Below the pieces are notes generated by a model. That model saw nothing but the letters and a program-made list of their open reading frames with translations. It was not told the origin of the DNA and made no database searches. Shown here piece by piece: positions 21,201 to 32,630 of a DNA stretch of 64,000 nucleotides. Where the stretch lies: positions 35,437,637 to 35,501,636 of the forward strand of contig JACBWW010000004.1 in NCBI GenBank assembly GCA_020086605.1. The letters are read 5' to 3'. The translations under genes were made by a program, and so were the position numbers. This DNA is from Lanius collurio. Lineage: Eukaryota > Chordata > Aves > Passeriformes > Laniidae. Position 1 is the stretch's first letter. Each line of letters starts with the position of its first letter.

Positions 21201-24200
21201 AGATGAGGATTATTTACATTGACGTCTGCAACCTCACAATTCCCAGAAGGCCAGCAGCCTGCAGCTGGGTTGTCTGCCTCAAAAATAAACCAAGTTACAC
21301 TCAGGCAGACACACAAGGTTTCTTTACTTTTCCTGCATTTGCGGGTAACACTAAGCAGTACAAGAATACAACATTCTCATATCCTAAGAAATGGCTGTGG
21401 ATGTAACGGGTCTAAATTACCAAACATCAATATGTTCCATCCGAACACTCCCACCTGAGTGCTTGGCAGGTCTGACTACAGCTCTGTCAAGAAATGTGGT
21501 TTTGCCACTCTTCCCTGAAACCACACAGAGAGTTTTTTGGCTATGGGGTCCTTTTATTTTATTTTGTGCCATGTGCTTGGAGCAGTCTCTGAAGCCTCAT
21601 CTCAGAAGCAGTCATTGCTTCTGTTCAGTGTGCAAGTGGCACAGCAGAGCCTCTTTCTGCAGGAGCATTGGCTCACAGAGGTGTCCACACAGTGCTTGAT
21701 CCCAATCTTATCTGAGATGAGGGGCTCTTTCTCTCTGGCTGTTTTCTGCAGCACAGAGCAGAGCTGTTTTCCCAGCCCCACTCTTGACTCTGTGGCTTGG
21801 CTGTGGGACACACTAGCCTGCTGCAGATGATGTGAGGGACAGCACAAAAGGGGAGGTTATTGGCCCCTACTGGTCTTGTTATTGAGTAACTGAAAGCTGA
21901 GTGGAGGCAGAATACGTTGGGAAGGTGCAAGACTCACTGATTGGCACAGATGCAGCCTCCAAATCTTGGCATCTGAACAGGCTTGTAGGTGAACAGTCTT
22001 GATGGAAAAGGATCTTCTACAGCATCTTCCAAATTAGTAAATCACTGCAGTGAAAGATTTTCTTTGATTGGTAGAATGTCTGTAGCTTTGGTGTCTGTTG
22101 TTCTAAATTCAGTCTCTTCCATCCTTGGACATTTAAAAAAATTTGGATCTGCAGGAAATGAAGCTAATATTTCATTTTATCTGTCAGCTTGTTCTACAAA
22201 GCAGTGTGTGAGAAGAATAAATGTGCCTGGACCCCGACCTGCCTTGCAAAAATTCTGACCCTCTCCCTCCACAAACACACACTTTTTGACATGTTTGTTT
22301 GGAGAAGAACACATCCCAATCCAGATGAGACCAGGGAAAAGGATTCGTTCATGAGGAAGGAAAACAGCTAATATTCCCATTTCACCAGGGCTTTTGAATA
22401 AATAAATAGAGCAATTAATAATTAATAGATTTAAACTCAAACTCCTTACTCTAGGCAAAATTCCCCTTCAATGAGCTCTTTGCTAAAGCACAATATAGGT
22501 CAGAAATTCATGACGACATGAAGAAGATTTTAAAAAATAATAATAGTGGACTGATTTTCTCCCCTCCCAAAAGAAGCATTAACTGAAAGAGCCATGTGGA
22601 AAGTAGAAGTCCATATTGTTCTCTGGTTCTTGTTCAATGCTGGGGAAAGGAGGAGGCTAATGTATGATCTGTGTCTTTCTTACACATCTTTGGTTCAACA
22701 GGCAGCAACAAAGGTGTCCAGGGAAGGGCATCACGAGGCCTCCTGAGCCCTACTTTGTATAGGGCAGGGAGACAGTCTGTAGGAGGGCTTCCTGAGTGGG
22801 GAAACCAGAATATAGCTGGACTCACCACTAATCCCATGCACAAACACAATACTCAAATAATCCACATATATCTCTGTGCTCACTGCCTAAAGTGATGGCT
22901 AACAGCTTCAGATTGACAACTTGGCAGACCTGGAGCCTTCTTGTGAAAGAAATCAAAGCTACAACATGTGAATGGTGTGATTCAGTAGATTTTTAGGGCC
23001 CCTTGCTCATTTCTACCTCCTTCTTTCATGCTTTTTTCAATTTTTATTCTGGACAGGGGACGCTACAGTCTTAGGAGAAAAAATACGCAAAACTGAGTCA
23101 GTAAGAGAGTCTGAATCATCAGTACTTGGATTTTTACTAAGATTTTTTGGGTTTTGTTTCTTCCCTCACCTCTTGTTAATTTCTCCTGGCTCTGGATTTT
23201 CCTCTGCTTGTCAGCTAAAATGCCATCCAAGCGACCTGTGCCTCTTCTGGCTGGATTTCAGCCTTGGGTTTTACTAACATCTGTATGATGCTTCCACCCA
23301 AATTCATCCACACTTAGTCTCCCCTCCTATCCTGCTCCCTGTTTTGTTTCCCCCAAACTTCTGATGCTTCTCTTTATCCCATTTAGGCTGTCTGTCCTTT
23401 TTCTGCCTAAATGCTTTGCTTGTCTATTTCTTGCTGGCTTCCAGCTCTCTTGAGATATGTACACAGCTGCTTTCTTGAGCTCAGCTAGGAGCCTTCATCT
23501 CCACACAAATGCACCCCACAAATCACATTTCTTTCTGTTTGGAAAAACAGCAAGTGAAAAAAAAAGACCAAGCAACACACTGATGACAAAGCTTTCTCTT
23601 TAGTCAGAAGAGATGAAAGGAGAATCAAAGCAACTTCTTGGAGAATCAGACAGGTAAATGGCAACAAAAGAAATTCAATGTTATTTTTTCTTTAAAGACC
23701 CATTGCAGGAAGGTACTTCAAGTGTTTGTACACTGTAAAGGTTTCCACATTAACTCTGTCAGATAGGAGAGATAACAACATATCTCAGTGTATGGCAGAG
23801 AGAGTTCAGAAAGGCCTTTTTGACCTTGGTCAGCAAAACCAACTCTTGTAGGCTGTGAGAGGAATAGATTGAAAGCATGTTCTGAAACATTTCTTGGACA
23901 TACATGTTGAAAAGGTGGCACATATGTTTAAAAAATTATACAGAAATTGCCCCAGGGATGTCTCCCTGCTTTGAAGAAGGCTGCAAAACTGCTTTCATTT
24001 CATAACATATGGGGCACTAGCTCTCTGAACTTCATAAACCCTATTATAGGAGTCAAGTGGGCTAAGATTTTATAGCAGGCACTTTCTCCATCTATTTCTC
24101 AGCCAGGAGTGAGCCTTCAGCACTGTTTTCTCACCAGGCTGGGGCAGAGGTAATGGCCACGATGAGTGGGGAGAAGGGACTGAGTCCTCTAAACATGCAT

Positions 24201-26756
24201 CCACTCTCCAGACCTGGCAGGTTTGGAGGGCTGGTCCAGCTCCATTGTGGGAATGAGTACCCTCAGACCAAGATATCAAGTGTCAAATGACAGCACGAGG
24301 GGACAAGATGCAATGGCAATATCTTTTTCTCCAGCAGAGTGACTCATTCAGCCATGGCTGGCAGTTGGGGCTCATTAGTTGCTTTACCTATTGAGGAGGC
24401 AGAGTGATCTGGGATTTGCTGAGGAAATATTAATTGCATAAAAAGATAATTGCGGAAAGGCAATTCACTCTATGAAATTAGTGTTTTGAGAAGGTGGCAG
24501 CTCTAGTGCTGGGGCAAGTGGATAATGCAGGAAGCAGCAGGTGTTACAGTACATTGAGCAATTAAACACACGCTCCTGGCTGAGCTGTATTCATAAACTG
24601 AGCAGCCTGTGAATCTCTCGCCCCAAGCATGCTTGAGATGTCTTCTCCATGACAGATTCACTGCCACAAAAACACAGCCTCTGACGCTGGCCTGCATCAG
24701 CGCATAATTTGCCTTTCAAGCAGAGTCAGGGCTTTCCAGGGCAGCTCCAGGGACCTGCTGCTTTGAGGTGGGCTTGGCCCCAGGCTGGGTGATCCTGGCC
24801 TGCCCTCAGCTGCAGAGGTACAGCCAGTGTCTGGAGGTGCAGCAGCTGCCAGGGTCTGGATGTCCTCTAGACACAAGTCCCCTCTCCTGAACACACAGTC
24901 TCTTCCCATGGCTGTTTGCAGGCAAGCCCCACTGTTGGGATGGGCACAGCCAAGTGTCCAGTTGGGATGTAGCTGATTAGAAGGTTGGGATGGTCTCTCA
25001 GTGGAGTGTGGCTCAGTGTCTGCAGATGGGCTCCCAGCCTGGCAGCAGGGTTTGGGCCCCATGGCTGATGCGATGCTCTGGTGGTGGTGGGAGAGGGTAG
25101 CTAACACTGTCTGCAGTGCAGCCAGGGATTCTGCCTACTTTGGCATTCGGGCCTTGAGCACAATCTTCAGAGAAAGAAACAAAGCAAGTTTTACCCACTG
25201 AGGCCTTGCACAGAGCAGCAATGCTTTTGTGTGCAATGAGACTGGTCATGGCAGTAACAACCCTATTCCAGAGGCCTTTGTACCAGGGACTCAGGAGTGA
25301 CAAAGGGGCAGAATTACAGGGAACCGAGGTGAATTCAGGGTGGCACAGCTGTTGGGTGGCTGCAGAATTCCAAATCCTATTGTGTTGCTTCAGTCTTTGT
25401 GTCACACGTGATCCACTTGGGTTTCATTAGTGAAAATATTCTCCTTGCACATAGAAGACAGAGGCTGTGAAGCTGCAGAGGAGCTGATTCAGATGAGAAT
25501 GTCCCAGCAGAACAATTGGTGCTATTTATAAAAAATGCACTCTTTGCAGCATATAATTAGAAGCTTTGCCTTCCACACACAAATTTGAGATAATGGCTAT
25601 GAAAGAAAGTGAAGGAAATCCAAACAGAACAATTTCTGTCCTGAAAATTGCTTAAGACCTCCTTCAGCTTTTCCCCACACTCTCATCTAGATATCTCATC
25701 TCTCCATGTCCCAGCTAAATGACTAGTGGCCTGAGGATGTGGAAGCACCACAGAATTTATAGAGGTTTTGCAGACAGGAAGGTAGCTCAGGCAGGTAGGA
25801 GTAAAACCTGTGGGTTTGTCACACCCTCATACTCACAGACCACTTTTGAAAGCCCCACCTGTTGATGACAGAGCTGCCTGGAACAGACGAAGCTGCTATG
25901 GCTGGAGATCTGGACTTCCAACATGGAGCAAAATGTATTTTCAGAATTTATTGTGGAAAGGCAAAGCTCAGCTGCTCCTTTGTCTAACTTTAACACAGAA
26001 ATAACTTTCATTGATAGTTACATTTTAAAATTTAAAAATACTGTGTCTCCATAATGTTAAAACATATCATAGTATGGATTAAAAACATTCATTCTTGACA
26101 AACTTTCATATGCGTTGCTATAAGTGCACACAATTAAAGTGAATTACTAGCTAAAACCTTTTGAAAAGATAGCAAGGCAGTTCACGAAAATCAAAACATA
26201 ATGAAATCAATCAGGTGGTTGCTCATGAAACCCTTCTCAATCTATATTTTTCTTAAAACTGATACTAAGTATTCTCACAAGATATCTCGCTTTCATGAGG
26301 CAGCATCACCTGATGCTGTGCTGTCAGCTCTGCTTGTCCATCCACAGCTCAGCAGCAGGCCCAGCCAGTGCTGCCAGCCTTGCTGCAACTGAGGAACCTC
26401 CTCAACAGCTGTCTGGCTTTTGGGGAGATATCTTGGCCCTGTACCAAGGGAGGAAGGGAAGCCGAAGACCTGGGCAGCAACCTCTCCCACCAGCACTGTG
26501 GCCTGAGCTGGCATGGTGGGGACAGCCACCCTGATGTGTAGGAGCAGATTTTAATTAAATCCTGTCATATGGCAAAACCATTGGAGTCCAAACACCAACT
26601 ACTTCTTCATCTAGGCAGAGAGCAGCCCATCAAAGTATGTGAGATATCAAGTGGACATGTGGGGATTGCTGAGTACATTTGCTTGCCATATGAGCTTTCT
26701 CTTTACAAATTATAAATTAATGGCAATTAAATTACAAAAATAATTACAACAATTTT
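18282..26756. other. Unique sequence, no gene supported
   Basis: About 8.5 kb without a recognised exon, RNA or clear repeat. Open frames do not exceed about 136 codons (minus, 24697-25107) and lack domains. A GATGACCTCCTTGAG word near 19526 recalls a CR1 3' UTR but its context does not hold. An AT-rich, homeobox-motif-dense block at 24421-24480 is listed separately. Confidence 0.55.
24421..24480. promoter_or_regulatory. Candidate conserved noncoding element
   Basis: ATTAATTGCATAAAAAGATA continuing into ATTGCGGAAAGGCAATT packs several homeodomain-type TAATT/ATTA cores and an inverted pair of AATTGC/GCAATT words into 60 bp. This resembles the texture of vertebrate developmental enhancers. Conservation cannot be judged from one sequence. 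Confidence 0.2.
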
Positions 26757-26779
26757 ATATATATATATATATATATATA
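26757..26779. repeat. (TA)n microsatellite
   Basis: An uninterrupted run of about 11 TA units in an AT-rich context. Confidence 0.95.
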
Positions 26780-26852
26780 CTTGTTTAAAAGTGATATAAA
26801 AGTTTGCTTTTAAAGCAGTAAAGGGGATATTCACAGTTCCCTTGCAGGGCAG

Positions 26853-27005
26853 CTCTTTCTTACTCCTATTTTGCAGAGATATGAAACAAAGTGCTATGGA
26901 TCAGCATAAGTATCTGGTTTGGAGATCAGAAATAGCTAGATGCAGAGCTAGAAATAGAAACCAGGAAACTTATTTTTTACTCTGTGCACAACAGTATCAT
27001 CCATT
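26853..27005 (-). mobile_element. MIR-like SINE relic
   Basis: In plus-strand order the following match reverse-complement MIR landmarks: CTCCTATTTTGCAGAGATAT followed by GAAAC (cccattttacagatgaggaaac), AGATCAGAAATAGCTAGATG followed by CAGAG (ggtcacacagctagtaagtggcagag), AAACCAGG (gaacccagg), and CTCTGTGCACAACAGTATCA (ccgtgctctttccactacacca). Four landmarks in order over about 150 bp make chance unlikely, although each is diverged. Confidence 0.5.
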
Positions 27006-29935
27006 CTCCTCATATGGGAAAGGGAAACAATGAAATTATCATGGGAGTGCTGCGAGTATTTGGAAGGTTGGAAAAAAAGCATTTCCTTCCCCACACTCAG
27101 CCCTGACTTGGCTTCCCTTCTCTGCTGACCACAGTGAGGTGTAGCAGACCCTCAAGTCTCGTGTCCTAAGGAAATGTGTCATTTGCATTTCTGATGCTTA
27201 CTGGCTGCCAGGAGCTCCTCTCAGCTACAAAGCTATCCTTATGGAGCCTTCCAAGCATCCTTTGGGTGGGAGATGGAACATCTGGTTGCTCACCAGCTGG
27301 GGACAGTGTATTGAGCCAAGCAGTGGCACACCCTTTCGGAGTAGCTTTCTCTGAAATCAGAACATACACCAATATTTGGAGACATGTTCACTCCTGACCC
27401 TTCAGCTACAGCATCACAGCAAACTGGTTACCACAATATTCCTGAAGACTGTCCTAAGTCTTACTATCTTTTTTTTTAAAGACAGTATTACCTAGTTGCT
27501 GGACATATGGTTCAGAGTATGTGACTTTCTGTGCTCTGCACTTTGTTGCTAGTATTGTTCCTCAAAGTTCATTCCTTCCACCACTGTTTGCTGAGCTCAC
27601 AAGAACTTGCTTAGGATCAAGAGATAAATGTTTAAAAAGTGTTTCCATCAGCATGGACTGAAACTTGGCAGGCTAAATGCTGTCCAGGATAGATACAGGC
27701 TGAAATGGCAGGACAGTCTGGATATGGATCAGTCTTATCCAGGGAGAAGGCACCACCACTGCCGCCTTCTCCTGCCTAGGACATTGCAAGCAACCCACTA
27801 GCAGGACAATGACAGCAGTGTAGCCTTTGTATCTGCAGACAGGCTGCTTCTGCAGCCCAGGACCTTTTTTTTCAGCTTGCTCATTTGACCAGAAGGAAGA
27901 AGCTGTGGATAGGACTGGGGAGTCACCCATAACCTTCAGCGTGACGTTACTTGTTTGATTTAGCATGGATAATTCCTTAGGCAACTGCTGATCAATGGGA
28001 CCTGCTTGCATCTGGGGCCCTTAATGCTGTTCACTTTTCAAAGAGCTTCAGTAATGGAGCAGAACAGGCAGTAATGAAACTCTGAAGGACCCCAAAGTAG
28101 AGCTTCTTTTTCTTTCTCTTTAATTGCAAGGCTAATGTTCCACATAAATATCTAGCAGCTGGTTATTTGTGTATGTCACTTTGAAAGCCTGGCTAAAGAA
28201 CAAGAGAGAGTACAGCTGGGAGTCAAAAAAGCTTTCAGAGGAGATAAGGCACTTTGCCACCAGCACATCATGGGAGGGGCATTCAGACAGCAATATGATG
28301 TTAAAAGATTAAGTGCAGGGAGTATTAAGTTCATACAGAATTTAAAGATTTATTAAACATATATATCAGCGGCAGCCACAAATCACCATGCTTAAGAGAG
28401 AACTCCTGAGATAAAAAGTAAGTATGAGTGGTGTACAATGCTCTCTGATTCCATGAGGAGAAATCAGTCAGATACTGCTAAAGGAAAAAAAAAAAAAGCA
28501 TAAACCTCTAAAATGAGCTGAGCAATAATTGCCTAATGCCAAAAAGACAAAGGACAGAGTTCTCTCCTCTATTCTCTTTATTATTTATAATTAACTTTTT
28601 GCTCAAACCTGCAGCCACGTCTGCTCTGGGTACAGTCACTGTCTGGGAAGCTACCGGAGGCTGACATTTTAAAGGCAGAAGGGATCTGAGCGAGCCCCTG
28701 AAAAGCAGGGTCTCTGCCTCTCTAGACAGTTCCTCTGATTTCTCATGCAAATGTATGGATAAATATCCAATTATCTGTATCTGACAGACAGGCATGTCTG
28801 TATGAATAGAAACATGCAGCTGTGTGCTCATCTCAGACTCGGTGTTTAAAGTCTGTCTCCTGCCTTGAGGAAGTTGGCATTCGAGAGCAGAGCAGTGTTA
28901 ACCCCCAGACATTAGCTGAAAAGCCACAGAAGATCTTGTGAGCCACCTCCAACAGAACAGGCTTCCATGGACACAGGTGAGTGGAAGATCAGCTAACGGT
29001 CCAGCAGCACAGCACGCTGAGGGGCGGAGGGCAACGCACGACACATGGGACACAACAAGTTCATGGGCTGGGCTGCTGGGAACCAGTGCAAATGGAGGCT
29101 GTGTGGCTCAGCAGTGAAAATAAGAAAGAAAAGTGAAAATAATCACAAGTAAAGAAGTGAAAGGGAGTCCTTGCTGAAGAAGGAGGTCTTGGTTAAACTC
29201 AGAAATCAGGTTTAAGAAAGGGATCAGCCACTGCAGATGAGAACCTCGGCAGGGACATCAGTCAGAGAAACTCAGCTTTAATGAGACTGAGTTTTTTATG
29301 GTCTTAAGATATAACACTGAATTTTGAACTCCAGATGATCTAATATTAAGTATGTTTCTGTCATCTTACCTTAGTCCAAGTAATGAGAAGAATATGTCTG
29401 TTAGTACCTGCCAGCAAGCTGGATCTTTTGACATTTTTCTCATGGAAAATCTTGACTAATCTCTTTCTCTCACCTCCAATATTTGTGCATTACCTAAATT
29501 CCACTTAGCTTAACTAGAGCAAGGGTGGCCTAAGATGCCTGTTATAGTTACTCATTTCTGGCAAACCATTACTCATATTCATATCATGTTCTATTCCAGT
29601 GATTATAAACAATTTCCTCTGTAACACAGGGCTGTTTGACTATAGACCTACTAAAAGAGTTAAAATTATCAAAGGGACAATATTTGAGAGATAGGACATG
29701 ATCAATTGCCAGCACTAGTACCAAGGCAAGGCAAAGAAAAATCTGTGAGAAGATAGCTTGAAGAGATGATATTGGATGGAGGGAGTTTCCCACCAGCCAT
29801 TTCCAAACAGAGGTTTTGCTATCCCGATGTGAGCCCCTGGCACGGGTCTTCCTTGGTGCCATGGGACTTCTTTTCTCGCTCTTCAGAGAGGTGGCTCTGA
29901 GTCTTGTTCCGCAGTGCAAGTGCTGCTGCCCTTGT

Positions 29936-30085
29936 TCATTGTGCAGGACTTCACTTTCAGGATAACTCTATTCATCCCTTTTGTGTCAAATCCATCTCCT
30001 TTTAGTTATCTGCAAAATGGAGAAATTCTTAGGCATTTCCTAGCCCCCTGGTGTCATAAACTCATAAAGTTGAATGGACTTAGAG
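29936..30085 (+). mobile_element. MIR-like SINE relic
   Basis: CTCCTTTTAGTTATCTGCAA followed by AATGGAGAAATT (about 29997-30028) matches 'cctcagtttcctcatctgtaaaatggggataat'. Downstream CATTTCCTAG and CATAAACTCATAAAG with a final GGACTTAG parallel 'acctcatagggttg...aaatgagataatg...gcgctta'. The upstream half is faint. Confidence 0.45.
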
Positions 30086-32419
30086 CAGCCTAAGCTAATT
30101 TACGAGATCCACTTACTGGCAGGATGTAGTTTCTTTTTGTATTTGTGAAACATCAAAAAATTCCAAAGGCTTTTTCCCCCCTGTTTTTAAATGTTTGACA
30201 AGTGGCCCTGCAAATACATTGACATGGAGGCTCTCAACATGGACAGTCTCTAACTGTGCAATTAATGACTTTCAAATATTTGCACTGTGGGAATGTGGGA
30301 GTGCTATTGTTTTTCTTCCCAGGCAAGCATGATGTCCACATCACTCAACACCCCCTTCCAAGGTTTTTGGAATAGCTGTGAGAATGTGCCCAGCACAAAT
30401 AGCTGCATGACATTTTAATCTAGACCAGATTTACTTTATGTGCTTTCTTCAAATATTTGTGGGAAGTAGATAAATGCATCAGGAATGTATGGTAGGGAAT
30501 GAACTCTTTTCAGAGGAAAACTATCACAGAGATACTGCAGCTCTTTCTGCTCCAACCTGCCCTGCTTACCTCTGCAGCTCATCTCTGGGTTTTTAGTGGT
30601 CTTGGACAAGACCCCATAAGTCAGGTACTTTTTACGATGAAAAATGAGGTGGTCTCCACTCACACATCTCACAGAAAAGCTGTTTTCCTTCATTTTTGGA
30701 TTTTTCTGTGACTATGTATGCCCTGCCAAGCATTTTCATTTTGCTTTGTCACCAGACCAAATGCAGGCCAGTCTGACAGTTACTACCAGGGCTAAAAACG
30801 CTGGGACCTTTTGCCTTTCCATGTTCTTTCCTATGAAGGGGAGAGAAAGGTGGAAGTCCCCCCAAGATCGCCATGAGGAAATGGGCATAGCATTGTCCCA
30901 CTTCCATTTCCACTGACAGGGAAGGACATGCAGGTTGCTTGAGCAGAGGTCTTTCATGCATGGTAAGAAGTTCAAGGGAAAAATGGATTTATTTGTTCAA
31001 CATATAAAGGTATTAAGTCAGAAAACCTAAAATTCCTAACTCATTTTGCCTGGTGAGTATGAATTGCACCCAAGAAGTAGCAATATCTGCATCTCCACTA
31101 CACTTTTGCCCATGTTGATATGACTTCCACCTTTCTGGAAAAAGAGGGGAGGAATAAACTTGCTTAAAGCCCTTTTAATCACTGATCTTTATTGTGAATG
31201 ACCTTCTAGGCTAGTTTTGACTCAAGGGATATATAAACTGCAAAGTTCTCCTCTTGATGGAGGTAATGAAAAAACAGTTTGTGCCAAGCAGTACCAAACA
31301 GACTGCACTGAACAACCCAGGGACTTCTCTGTGAAACCAGCAACCTGTGGGTGAAAACTATTGACACCTAACTTTTTGTTTTCTGTCATACTTAGCTCTG
31401 TAAATGTCAGTGCCATCCAGTTTGTCAGCAGTAGCACCACTGTGCTAGGAACTAAACTGGGATACTGATTTATACAGTAAAAGCTCAGGGTGGAAAACAA
31501 AAACCCTTCAAACTGCATCATGGTTTTATCCAACGTTGGGAACAGCCAGGGAAGTTTCACAATCAGAGTTCATCTGACACATTTTTTTGATGCATCCAAA
31601 GTCCAACTTGAATTTGAGTTTTACTTTCCAAGAAAGGGTTGTGTTCACCAATATGCCTGTTTGAGTAACCTCTGTAGACAGGATGTGAGAAGCTCACAAG
31701 TAAATGTTACAGAAAGCCCAAAGCCCTCTTTGCACAGCTATTCTTAGCAGAGACTTTATTGACCCAACATCATCTGTACTTCTTAAGATGCCAGTTCTGG
31801 TAAAAAGTGCTAGACTGACAACTGTGGGGACTAGAGATTTGTTTACTCACTGAACCAAGAGAAAAAAACAGCAACAGGGCATACTTTCTTCCCAGAACTC
31901 CCTGCCAACTTTATTCTTATTACCTAACTTTTGTACCGAAGCACGTTTTAGGAGGTCCAGCCAGGAGCTCCTGCTGCTGAGCACTGTACAAACAGACCAC
32001 CTCTTCCATTCTAGCAAGCAGGACCAGGACAGTAAAGCACTTTTCACTCCCACAAGAATGAAAAGGCAGCTACATTCTGCAAATTATAATTCTTCCAAAC
32101 CAAGACCTGCAAATTCATTTTATGCAGGGAACAGTATGAACACGTGACATCATCTAAGCACTCACTATCTCTTTAGGCTGCCATCAAAATCCTGTTTTAG
32201 GAGGACCCTGACCTACAGATATGTTTCTGAGTAGTACATGTGCTTCAGCCAAAAGAAGAAGAGCATCAGAAGGAAAACTAAGAGAAGGGGATAGTTAGTA
32301 GGAACAGTGCATTACTGAGACATCTCTTGCCACAGGGGCAGCAGAACAAGACAACCTTGTGGAAATTGCCTTCAATGGTCAGGGTTAAAACTGAAGAACC
32401 TGACAATATCTCGATTTGG

Positions 32420-32451
32420 GGGGATCTCCAGTGAATGGAGATGGCATCCCC
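32420..32451. repeat. Bulged hairpin
   Basis: GGGGATCTCCA (32420-32430), loop GTGAA, then TGGAG, a five-base bulge ATGGC, and ATCCCC ending at 32451. This gives 11 paired positions in two blocks. No known RNA family is recognised. Confidence 0.5.
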
Positions 32452-32512
32452 ATTTGAAGTCTATTCTGTTCAGCACCCGGTGACAAGTACAGCCCTCCAG
32501 CAGAGCTCACTC

Positions 32513-32630
32513 TAATTGCATCCTATTTACAGATTAATTGCCCTATAAACAGACACACAAATACAGCATAAGATAATTTGGATCTATAATTATATGCAAT
32601 TAGCAACATTCATTGCTCCCTGCTCTACTT
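32513..32630. promoter_or_regulatory. Candidate conserved noncoding element
   Basis: An AT-rich block with AATTGCATC, GATTAATTGCC, AAGATAATTTGG and ATATGCAATTAGC words: homeodomain and octamer-like cores spaced 20-40 bp apart. Suggestive of a developmental enhancer, but composition alone cannot prove it. Confidence 0.2.
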
